This document shows, piece after piece, positions 1 to 5,224 of a stretch of DNA of 5,355 nt; the stretch's first letter is position 1, and each line of letters opens with the position of its first letter. Both the position numbers and the translations under genes were made by a program. Below the pieces are notes generated by a model, which saw nothing but the letters and a program-made list of their open reading frames with translations, did no database searches and was not told the DNA's origin. Source of the stretch: Phycisphaerae bacterium (GTDB lineage: Bacteria > Planctomycetota > Phycisphaerae > SM23-33); contig JASLZV010000155.1 of the NCBI GenBank assembly GCA_030754715.1, forward strand, positions 1-5,355. Reading direction: 5' to 3'.

Positions 1-906
1 TTCGATGCCGGGGCGATTGGTTTGGCGCACGCCGTCCAGGTAACTCGCTGCCGCGGGCCCGAGACCCACGTAGGGAAGATTGTGCCAATACGTCAGGTTG
101 TGCTTGCACTGTCTGCCCGGCGAGGCAAAGTTCGAAATCTCATAGTGCTCCAGGCCCGCCCCGGCGGCGCGGTCGATTGCGGCGTAGTAGCATTCCTTCT
201 GCAGGGATTCGTCGGCTGCCGCCAGCCGGCCGGCCCGGACGTCATCGTCCAGCGGCGTGTGCTCCTCCAGCGTCAGGGCATAGCAACTGAGATGATCGGG
301 TCCGAGTTCCAATGCCTGGCTCAGCGAGGACCCCCAAGAATCCAACGTCTGTCCCGAAATGCCGTAGATCAGATCCATACCGACTGTGGCTATACCCCCA
401 TGCCGCAGCGCGCCCCAGGCGCTGCGCACCTGCTTGGTGGTGTGCGTTCTGCCCAGCGTCGCCAGTTCGCCGGCATCGAATGACTGCACGCCGAGGTTAA
501 CGCGGTTGACGCCTGCTCGCGACAGCAAATCGACCGTGCCCGCGCCGACCGTGCCGGGGTTGGCCTCGACGCTGAATTCGGTGCTCCGGTTGACGTATGG
601 CCGGACGGCTTCCAGGAGAACCTTCAGCAATTCGCACTCCAGGGCCGTGGGCGTGCCCCCACCCACAAACACGCTGGCCAGTGGCTCGGCCAGCCAGGTG
701 GCCTTGCAATGCAGTTCGGCGATGAGGGCCTGTAGATACCCTCCAGTCAGATCGCCCCGGTCGGCCAGCGAGAAGAAATTGCAGTAGCGGCACTTACGGA
801 GGCAAAATGGCACGTGGATGTACAGTGCCCCCGCCCGGCCGCGGCGCTGCGCCTCCGGAAGGCCAGATGCCTCGGAGTCTTGACGGCCATCAACTCTTTT
901 GTCCAT
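1..906 (-). CDS. hemW: HemW-like radical SAM heme chaperone (coproporphyrinogen III oxidase-like), 3' end cut by window
   Basis: Reading the minus strand from the ATG at 906 gives 302 uninterrupted residues that run off the left edge. The radical SAM signature is at residues 29-42 (YIHVPFC, then C35, C39 and C42 in a CxxxCxxC cluster motif), where a [4Fe-4S] cluster and S-adenosylmethionine bind. Further family marks are GGGTPT (82-87), EANPGT (114-119), GVQSF (139-143), DLIYG (178-182), YEISNFA (255-261) and HNLTYW (269-274). The HNxxYW motif and the lack of a fourth Cys directly after the cluster point to HemW, a cytoplasmic heme-binding chaperone that inserts heme into respiratory enzymes, rather than to the oxidase HemN. 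These family traits are known; the assignment is by motif only. The ATG is preceded by AAGGA (910-914) at a short 3-nt spacing. The 26 residues before the first motif are somewhat long, and the frame stays open upstream with GTG (918) and TTG (939) alternatives, so the start is not certain. Roughly the last fifth of the protein is missing. Confidence 0.93.
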   Translation of the reverse strand, partial: MDKRVDGRQDSEASGLPEAQRRGRAGALYIHVPFCLRKCRYCNFFSLADRGDLTGGYLQALIAELHCKATWLAEPLASVFVGGGTPTALECELLKVLLEAVRPYVNRSTEFSVEANPGTVGAGTVDLLSRAGVNRVNLGVQSFDAGELATLGRTHTTKQVRSAWGALRHGGIATVGMDLIYGISGQTLDSWGSSLSQALELGPDHLSCYALTLEEHTPLDDDVRAGRLAAADESLQKECYYAAIDRAAGAGLEHYEISNFASPGRQCKHNLTYWHNLPYVGLGPAAASYLDGVRQTNRPGIE

Positions 907-912
907 TTGTCC

Positions 913-940
913 TTGCACGTGCGGCCTGGCATCATACAAT
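913..940 (+). promoter_or_regulatory. Possible sigma-70 promoter for the FHA gene
   Basis: TTGCAC (913-918) and TACAAT (935-940) are separated by 16 bp. The -10 box matches five of six consensus bases; the -35 box matches only three. Transcription would begin near 947, giving a leader of about 70 nt that starts with a small hairpin (CGTGC 947-951 pairing with GCACG 956-960). The -35 region also contains the 8-bp palindrome GCACGTGC (915-922). The call rests on sequence match alone. Confidence 0.3.
931..936 (-). promoter_or_regulatory. Possible -10 element for hemW
   Basis: On the minus strand this hexamer is TATGAT, five of six matches to the sigma-70 -10 consensus. It lies 24 bp before the chosen ATG at 906, which would leave a leader of about 18 nt. 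I see no convincing -35 box at the proper distance, so this is a weak call. It overlaps the -10 candidate of the divergent FHA gene. Confidence 0.25.
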
Positions 941-1016
941 ACGGGTCGTGCTGGTGCACGCGATGCTTGGCGCCGCGGCCTTCCATGTATGTTGGCAAAA
1001 TGTAAAGAGGCACCAT

Positions 1017-1532
1017 ATGGACGCTAAACTCGTGATATTTAAACCGAACGGCCAGCAAAAGGTTTTCCCGCTGGCGAAGGACGTTACAGTGATGGGGCGG
1101 GGCGGGGACTGCGATCTTCGAATCCCTCTGGAAATCGTCTCGCGACGTCATTGTGAAATCCATCTCGACCAGGACCGCCTCAGGGTCAAGGACCTCAACT
1201 CGAGTAATGGCACGTACGTGAACAACCAGCGGGTCAGCGAGACCGGCTTGTCGCCCGGTGACCGCTTGATGGTCGGGCCGATCATCTTTACCCTCCAGGT
1301 TGACGGCGTGCCGAAAGAGATCCTCCCCGTCGAAACGCGCGGGCGGAAACTTCCCACGGGCGACCAGCCCGCCGAGGCCGAGGTAGAGGTGCTCGCACTT
1401 GCCGAGGGTGGCGAGCATGACACCCTTTCAGCGATGGCCGGTGGGGCCCAGGGAGGCCAGGGCGAAGAGGTTGACCCCATATCGGCTCTGGAAGCCCTTG
1501 CCTCCGAAAGCAAAAAGAAAGACCAGGAATAG
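1017..1532 (+). CDS. Small FHA-domain protein (phosphothreonine-binding)
   Basis: This encodes 171 residues. The forkhead-associated domain fills residues 3-97 and has the full set of phosphopeptide-binding landmarks: G27-R28 after strand 3, S42-R-R-H45, and NSSNG (61-65). FHA domains bind phosphothreonine on partner proteins, so the protein is probably an adaptor in Ser/Thr kinase signalling; no partner is encoded in the window. No signal peptide or membrane segment is seen, so it should be cytoplasmic. Residues 105-171 are rich in Glu, Ala and Gly, low in complexity and probably disordered, ending in a charged Lys/Glu tail. The start is taken at the ATG at 1017 because AGAGG (1006-1010) sits 6 nt upstream and the FHA fold begins right after it. 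The same frame is open back to 807, but those 70 codons overlap hemW in antisense and resemble no FHA sequence. Function beyond phosphopeptide binding is unknown. Confidence 0.93.
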   Translation: MDAKLVIFKPNGQQKVFPLAKDVTVMGRGGDCDLRIPLEIVSRRHCEIHLDQDRLRVKDLNSSNGTYVNNQRVSETGLSPGDRLMVGPIIFTLQVDGVPKEILPVETRGRKLPTGDQPAEAEVEVLALAEGGEHDTLSAMAGGAQGGQGEEVDPISALEALASESKKKDQE

Positions 1533-1546
1533 CCTCTCGCCGACGG

Positions 1547-1571
1547 CGGCAAGGCCACTGCCGTTCTGTTT
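1547..1571 (+). terminator. Weak intrinsic terminator candidate after the FHA gene
   Basis: Fifteen bases after the FHA stop codon, CGGCA (1547-1551) can pair with TGCCG (1559-1563) over a 7-nt loop, followed by TTCTGTTT. The stem is short and the T run is interrupted. Its position in the 57-bp gap between convergent genes is what makes it plausible. Confidence 0.3.
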
Positions 1572-1589
1572 GCCGAATCCAATTCAAGC

Positions 1590-4500
1590 TCAGGCCGCTT
1601 TCCGCATCGCCCCGGCGCGGGTTTCCTGGAGTTCCATCAGCCGCAGCAACAGCAGGGCCGTGTTGAGTTGCAAGTCTGCTTCTATCTGCTCGTCCAGTTC
1701 GTCGGCCAGTTGGTCCGGGTTGTTTTCCTGTAGGAGGTCCGTCTTCCGGCGAATATCGAGCCAGTGGTTGATCTGTCTTGGGGTCAGAGGTACCCATATC
1801 CCAGGGTCCACCCCCCAGGTGGTGGCGCCGGGCTTTCGGTGCAGCCGCCGCTGCGACGGCAGGTAGTAGTAGGCGGTGGTGAGTTTCAGCGAGGCCACCG
1901 GTCTGGTTTTGCCTCCCACCCGGGCCACTCGCAGGTGGTAGACCTTCTGAACGCTCCCCTTACCAAAACTTCGCTGCCCGATGAGGATCCCGCGGTGCAG
2001 GTCCTGAATCGCCCCGGATACGATCTCTGCCGCAGAGGCGCTGTGTTTATTGATCAGCACCACCAGGTTTCCCTCCTGGTAGTTCCCCTTGCGCCCCGCA
2101 GACCAGGAAGCCAGGAGCTTCTTGGCGCTGCGTCCGGTCGAAACGATCCGACCGGCGGCGAGGAACTCGTCGGCGATTTCGATGGCCGAGTCCAGCCGCC
2201 CCCCGGGATTGGAACGCAGGTCCAGCACCAGCGACTTTACACCGGCCTTTCGCAGCGACTCCAGCGCCTTGCGCAGGTCCGCGGTGGTCTTGTCGCTGAA
2301 CTGTGTCACGCGAACGTAGCCTACCCGCCGGGAGCGGTCGAGCATGTAGTCCCATTTACCGCCGCCGCCTCGACGCCAGCCCTTGACGGTCTCGATCTTG
2401 ATCTGCTGGCGGATAATCTCAACCTTAAACGGCTTGAGCCGGCCCTCTCGCCTGATACGCAGCACTACTTTTGTGTTCGGCTCCCCCATGATCATCTTTA
2501 TCAGTCTGCTGATGTGCAGGTCCTTGGTTTCGCGTTCGTCCACGGCGACGATCAGGTCGCCGCGCTTGATGCCCGCCCGGGAAGCGGGTGTGTCGTCCAG
2601 CGGCGTCACCACGCGGAGAGGCTCCTTGGGTTCCTTGCGAATCTGAATTCCCACACCAATGAAACTGCCGCGAATATGCTTCTGGAACTCCTGGACGTCG
2701 TACGGCCAGACCATTGAACTGAACTGGTCGAGACCGTCAAGCATACCGCCGGTAAACTCCACCGCCAGTACGTCGATGGGAATCTCCACGGTCTTCTCCG
2801 ACGCACTCAGAACGCCTTCAAGGGCAAGCTTCAGGTCTATCTGCGCCACGCGTTCCCGACCGGCAATCTCCGCCAGCCTCGCGTCGATCGCCTTCAGGAA
2901 ATCGTCTCGCTTTGTCTTGTCCTTGAGTTTCGGAAAACTCGCCGCCGCCTCCGGTATCCCGGCCAGTATCTTCCATGCCTCCAACTCACTGTTGGCCGGT
3001 TCCTTGTCCTTGAGTTTCGTAAAAATCGCCGGTGCCTTCGGCATCTCGGCCAGTATCTTCACCGCCCCCAGCGCACCGTTGGCCATTTCGCGGTAGTCCA
3101 CCGGAGAGACGTGCTTGTTCAACTGAGCGATCACTTTTTCCACCAGGTCGGCGTCCGCCCCGGCCACCATCTCCTTCCAGAACATCCCGTCTTCCTCGTC
3201 GCTCTGGTCGCCCTCATCCTCGATATGCTTGTTGCCGTACATGTTCAAAACCCGTGCGCGCCGGCGGGCGATCTTGACCTCCCGGCGCAACTTCACGTCG
3301 CCGGGGTACAGTTTCGACAGTCCCGAGTATGCCCCCAACGCCTCGGACCAATCGCCCTTTTCAACGGCCTGCTTGGCCCGGATGCCCACCAGTCCCGCCA
3401 CGCTGCGACACCAATCCTGCTGTGTGACGCTGTCCGCGTCATCGCACAGTTCCTTTGCCAGCCAGGCCTGCGACAAGGCAATCCGCCACGGGTTCTTGCT
3501 GGTCATCGCCTCCAGGTCGCCCAGCGCTTCGGCCATGTCGTATTCCATGGCCCAGAGCTTCCCGGCCGCCTGCCGCCGTTCCGCCGGCGTCTCCAGGTCC
3601 ACCCCCGCCCACGCCTGGTAATAAGCCTTCTTCTGTTCCACAAACGACTCGACCAACTTGCCGAACGTCTCGGCATAAACGCTCTTGTCGTCCTTGAGAA
3701 TTTCCAGGACTTTGCGGATCGTCTCTGTGGACTTGTCCATGGCCGTGAGCGTCTTTTCGCGAAGTTTCTCTGCCTTTTCCGCCGACACCTCCCACAGGTC
3801 GCTGACCGAACCGATGTCGTTGTGGTTCGAGACCGCCTCCTTTAACTTTTCGCGGAGTCTTTCCGCCAGGTCGCTGTTGGCCGGGTCCTCCAGATGAAGT
3901 TCGACCATAAGGCAGCGTTTGGCGCGGACGACGGCACGGTCGAACTCGTCGGCTCGTTCGGCCGTCATGCGACCTTTCAGCAAGACGTATTCGCTCAGCA
4001 GTCTTACCGAACAGGCGATGTCGTTATTCTTCGGCGACAGCATCGCCGCCTGGCGGAACTTCAACAATGCCTGCTCGAAACACCCATCTCGGGCAAGGGC
4101 CATCCCCCTGGTTCGAAGGTGGGTTATCGTCTCGGTCGGCCGGGCCGTCCGCCAGTCGCGAAGCCTCTTGCGCTGCGCTTCGGTGAGCCTGATGTGTTCT
4201 TCTTCCGCGGCCTCGGTGACCTCGGGCCGCTCGCGGACGACCACGACCTTCTTGTTAAAAGACCGGATCACCGCGTCGGCCAATTGGAAGAAAGCCTCCA
4301 GAAGATTGTCTCGGGACGTCTTCAACGCCGCTGTGGTGAGGATCAAGCCGCTCTTGACGTCCACCACCCGTACGTTGAACAGGATAGTCGAACCATCTTG
4401 GACGTATGTCCCGATGAGCATCCTTTCCGCACCTACGAACCCGCCGAGTTTGACCGCCGTCTTGGGATCGCTGAGGTCCAGTTGCTGGAAGCTGTGTTCT

Positions 4501-4820
4501 TCGATCACCTGCTTGATCTGGGCGCGTTCCACGGCCGCCAAGCCGGGCACGCCGGCGAGTTTGGTGGCGAGCATTTCGGCCGCCGCCGTGCCGATCCAGT
4601 CGATGTCCTTCTGAGAGCGCAGGTTCTTCAGCGGAGCGATGGCGATCCGACGCCTTTGCGGAACATTGGGGCCATCGCGCTGCACAACCGGCTGGGAGGC
4701 CGGCCTGGTTGACGAAACCGCTTCCACATCCGGTGGCAAGGCTGACGCCAATCGCGTCGAAAGGCCCACCACAGCCGGCAGCACAAGCACTGCCCAGTAG
4801 CGAGATGCAATTCGTTTCAC
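1590..4820 (-). CDS. Exported multi-domain S41 (CtpA/Prc-type) protease with CsgG/FlgO-like N-terminal domain
   Basis: The protein has 1076 residues, more than twice a usual CtpA. Order: signal peptide (K2, R3, hydrophobic 9-20, likely cut after ASA at 25-27); a CsgG/FlgO/TolB-N-like domain at about 57-190 (RRIAIAPL start, VERAQI, GAERMLIGTYV, VVDVKSG); a TPR-like unit at about 235-283; coiled-coil-rich helices at about 315-375; a second TPR-like unit at about 475-520; an acidic linker at 534-544; two 29-residue tandem repeats (578-635); the CtpA-type helical lead-in (about 655-715, with GMLDGLD); a PDZ domain (about 719-800); and the S41 peptidase core (about 832-1015). The Ser/Lys dyad is intact: S929 in SASAAEI and K954 in FGKGSVQ, 25 residues apart as in E. 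coli Prc (S452/K477). LDLRSNPGG (867-874) is another family signature. It should cleave proteins in the periplasm or cell envelope; substrates are unknown. The start is GTG at 4820, chosen because AGGAG lies 6 nt upstream and a signal peptide follows. It is convergent with the FHA gene and divergent from the HU gene. The peptidase call is firm; the CsgG-like call is by motif pattern. Confidence 0.93.
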   Translation of the reverse strand: MKRIASRYWAVLVLPAVVGLSTRLASALPPDVEAVSSTRPASQPVVQRDGPNVPQRRRIAIAPLKNLRSQKDIDWIGTAAAEMLATKLAGVPGLAAVERAQIKQVIEEHSFQQLDLSDPKTAVKLGGFVGAERMLIGTYVQDGSTILFNVRVVDVKSGLILTTAALKTSRDNLLEAFFQLADAVIRSFNKKVVVVRERPEVTEAAEEEHIRLTEAQRKRLRDWRTARPTETITHLRTRGMALARDGCFEQALLKFRQAAMLSPKNNDIACSVRLLSEYVLLKGRMTAERADEFDRAVVRAKRCLMVELHLEDPANSDLAERLREKLKEAVSNHNDIGSVSDLWEVSAEKAEKLREKTLTAMDKSTETIRKVLEILKDDKSVYAETFGKLVESFVEQKKAYYQAWAGVDLETPAERRQAAGKLWAMEYDMAEALGDLEAMTSKNPWRIALSQAWLAKELCDDADSVTQQDWCRSVAGLVGIRAKQAVEKGDWSEALGAYSGLSKLYPGDVKLRREVKIARRRARVLNMYGNKHIEDEGDQSDEEDGMFWKEMVAGADADLVEKVIAQLNKHVSPVDYREMANGALGAVKILAEMPKAPAIFTKLKDKEPANSELEAWKILAGIPEAAASFPKLKDKTKRDDFLKAIDARLAEIAGRERVAQIDLKLALEGVLSASEKTVEIPIDVLAVEFTGGMLDGLDQFSSMVWPYDVQEFQKHIRGSFIGVGIQIRKEPKEPLRVVTPLDDTPASRAGIKRGDLIVAVDERETKDLHISRLIKMIMGEPNTKVVLRIRREGRLKPFKVEIIRQQIKIETVKGWRRGGGGKWDYMLDRSRRVGYVRVTQFSDKTTADLRKALESLRKAGVKSLVLDLRSNPGGRLDSAIEIADEFLAAGRIVSTGRSAKKLLASWSAGRKGNYQEGNLVVLINKHSASAAEIVSGAIQDLHRGILIGQRSFGKGSVQKVYHLRVARVGGKTRPVASLKLTTAYYYLPSQRRLHRKPGATTWGVDPGIWVPLTPRQINHWLDIRRKTDLLQENNPDQLADELDEQIEADLQLNTALLLLRLMELQETRAGAMRKAA
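2916..3089 (-). repeat. Two tandem 87-bp in-frame repeats inside the S41 protease gene
   Basis: Copies at 3003-3089 (codons 578-606) and 2916-3002 (codons 607-635) are exactly 87 bp apart. About 58 bp of each (3003-3060 against 2916-2973) differ at only about 8 positions; the remainder is more diverged but still shares the GTTGGCC core. In protein the two 29-residue units share about 18 positions, including KILA, the final KLKDK and a central P-x-A-x-A-x-F pattern. Both lie in the helical region between the TPR-like part and the PDZ domain. The copies keep frame, so the repeat extends a helical spacer by one unit. Confidence 0.85.
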
Positions 4821-4825
4821 TCGTC

Positions 4826-4833
4826 TCTCCTGA
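4826..4833 (-). promoter_or_regulatory. Strong ribosome binding site that fixes the GTG start of the S41 protease
   Basis: On the minus strand TCAGGAGA lies here, with AGGAG ending 6 nt before the GTG at 4820-4818. The match and spacing are near ideal and decide the non-ATG start, which is also immediately followed by a good signal peptide. Confidence 0.75.
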
Positions 4834-4879
4834 TTTCTGCGGGCCGCTCGCCGGCCAATCTATCGGCGATGATGGCCAC

Positions 4880-4908
4880 GCCGGTCAACCATTATAGTAC
4901 AGACCGGC
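4880..4908. promoter_or_regulatory. Dyad flanking the protease -10 box, possible operator
   Basis: GCCGGTC (4880-4886) and GACCGGC (4902-4908) form perfect 7-bp inverted arms with a 15-bp spacer that contains the whole TATAAT box. The 22-bp centre-to-centre distance of the arms is about two helical turns, as expected for a dimeric regulator binding one DNA face. The sequence shows the dyad; an operator role is inferred. Confidence 0.45.
4891..4896 (-). promoter_or_regulatory. Consensus -10 box for the S41 protease promoter
   Basis: The minus strand reads TATAAT here, a perfect sigma-70 -10 hexamer in an otherwise GC-rich stretch. Transcription would begin near 4884, giving a leader of about 64 nt before the GTG at 4820. 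No good -35 hexamer is found 16-18 bp upstream, so the promoter may need an activator or be weak. Confidence 0.5.
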
Positions 4909-5008
4909 CGTCAGAGGTGGAAGATTACCAGCCGTTACAGCAAAGCCGTCTCCGGGGCCCTGCGCCTCGCCCGTCGGACAAACAGTTGTCGTGTGGTCCG
5001 CCCTGCGC

Positions 5009-5026
5009 CGCAACGCATGTGTTGCG
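5009..5026. repeat. Inverted repeat CGCAAC-6-GTTGCG
   Basis: CGCAAC (5009-5014) and GTTGCG (5021-5026) are perfect 6-bp arms around GCATGT. The repeat sits just upstream of the T-tracts and about 40 bp before the candidate HU -35 box, where an activator or repressor site could lie. It could also form a stem followed nine bases later by five Ts, a poor terminator shape for a plus-strand transcript, but no plus-strand gene precedes it. Confidence 0.4.
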
Positions 5027-5031
5027 ACGAA

Positions 5032-5060
5032 TCGATTTTTGTCGATTTTCTTGGGTTTTT
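5032..5060. promoter_or_regulatory. T-tracts phased at 10 bp upstream of the HU promoter (likely curved DNA or UP-like element)
   Basis: Runs of T occupy 5036-5040, 5046-5049 and 5056-5060, so each begins exactly 10 bp after the last. The first two belong to a direct repeat of TCGATTTT (5032-5039 and 5042-5049). A-tracts repeated at the helical period are known to curve DNA, and AT-rich DNA just upstream of -35 can contact the RNA polymerase alpha subunit. The block ends 4 bp before TTGACG at 5065. The phasing is seen directly; its role is inferred. Confidence 0.5.
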
Positions 5061-5064
5061 CGGC

Positions 5065-5097
5065 TTGACGTGTCGATAGGCGGTGGTGCAACATAGT
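5065..5097 (+). promoter_or_regulatory. Possible promoter of the HU gene
   Basis: TTGACG (5065-5070) matches five of six -35 consensus bases. The downstream half is unclear: CAACAT (5089-5094) has the right 18-bp spacing but only three consensus bases, while CATAGT (5092-5097) has four at a 21-bp spacing. Either would leave a leader of roughly 120-125 nt before the ATG at 5225. Confidence 0.35.
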
Positions 5098-5107
5098 ATC
5101 AGAAACT

Positions 5108-5121
5108 GGGTCGCGTGACCC
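5108..5121 (+). repeat. Small perfect hairpin in the HU leader
   Basis: GGGTC (5108-5112) pairs with GACCC (5117-5121) around the four-base loop GCGT. It would form at the very start of the inferred HU transcript. Confidence 0.4.
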
Positions 5122-5144
5122 GAACGGACGGGGCGGAGCCCGAT

Positions 5145-5173
5145 CTGGGATGGCGACGGCAGTACTGCCCCAG
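5145..5173 (+). repeat. Nested inverted repeat with 12-bp palindrome in the HU leader
   Basis: GGCAGTACTGCC (5158-5169) is a perfect 12-bp palindrome. CTGGG (5145-5149) and CCCAG (5169-5173) can form an outer stem around it, sharing one base. As DNA this could be a dimer binding site; as RNA it could fold as a stem-loop. Confidence 0.4.
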
Positions 5174-5190
5174 GGTCGTTTTCACAGGTC

Positions 5191-5205
5191 TTGACCAGCG
5201 GTCAA
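5191..5205 (+). promoter_or_regulatory. Inverted repeat TTGACC-AGC-GGTCAA just before the HU ribosome binding site
   Basis: Two perfect 6-bp arms around a 3-bp centre end 7 bp before the AAGGAG at 5213-5218. The left arm can instead pair with GGTC at 5187-5190, so two mutually exclusive RNA hairpins are possible. It could be an operator or a translational control element; nothing in the window names the regulator. Confidence 0.4.
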
Positions 5206-5212
5206 CAGGTAC

Positions 5213-5218
5213 AAGGAG
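5213..5218 (+). promoter_or_regulatory. Ribosome binding site of the HU gene
   Basis: AAGGAG sits 6 nt before the ATG at 5225, a near-consensus site that fixes the start of the partial gene and fits a highly expressed protein. Confidence 0.75.
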
Positions 5219-5224
5219 CACACT

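Larger units (their letters stand above)
4821..5224. other. 404-bp divergent intergenic region between the S41 protease and HU genes
   Basis: No convincing gene is present; the short open frames here lack ribosome binding sites and overlap the promoter signals. The stretch holds a consensus -10 box for the protease, a dyad around it, a 6-bp-arm dyad at 5009-5026, three T-tracts at 10-bp spacing, a -35-like TTGACG for the HU gene and a roughly 125-nt HU leader with several short inverted repeats. A 5-bp hairpin (GGCCG 4842-4846 with CGGCC 4852-4856) lies in the protease leader just upstream of its ribosome binding site. Confidence 0.8.

Noticed and set aside
22..483. 153-codon open frame on the plus strand
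   Set aside because: Antisense to conserved HemW motifs (EIS, HNLTYW, DLIYG) on the minus strand.
807..1016. Seventy-codon in-frame upstream extension of the FHA gene
   Set aside because: It overlaps the start of hemW in antisense and the divergent promoter region, shows no FHA-like sequence, and a good ribosome binding site precedes the ATG at 1017.
747..1418. 223-codon open frame on the minus strand
   Set aside because: It is antisense to the FHA domain and out of frame with the radical SAM motifs of hemW; typical chance frame in GC-rich DNA.
1764..2717. 317-codon open frame on the plus strand opposite the S41 peptidase core
   Set aside because: The minus strand encodes the catalytic S41/PDZ sequence here; the plus frame has no recognisable domain and reflects GC-rich codon mirror effects.
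3111..3845. 244-codon open frame on the plus strand
   Set aside because: Antisense to the helical middle of the protease, no family signature and no ribosome binding site that I can see.
3894..4712. 272-codon open frame on the plus strand
   Set aside because: Antisense to the CsgG-like and first TPR-like part, whose minus-strand protein has clear signal peptide and motifs.
5009..5040. Intrinsic terminator formed by the 5009-5026 hairpin and the following Ts
   Set aside because: Nine bases separate the stem from the T run and no plus-strand gene lies upstream to need it; better read as part of the promoter architecture.
4869..5096. Short open frames on both strands in the intergenic region (4869-5096 plus, 4885-5094 minus)
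   Set aside because: No ribosome binding sites, no recognisable sequence, and they run over the -10 box, the dyads and the T-tracts.
5100..5224. Known riboswitch class in the HU leader
   Set aside because: I compared by eye with the c-di-GMP, guanidine and SAM type conserved cores and found none of their invariant stretches.
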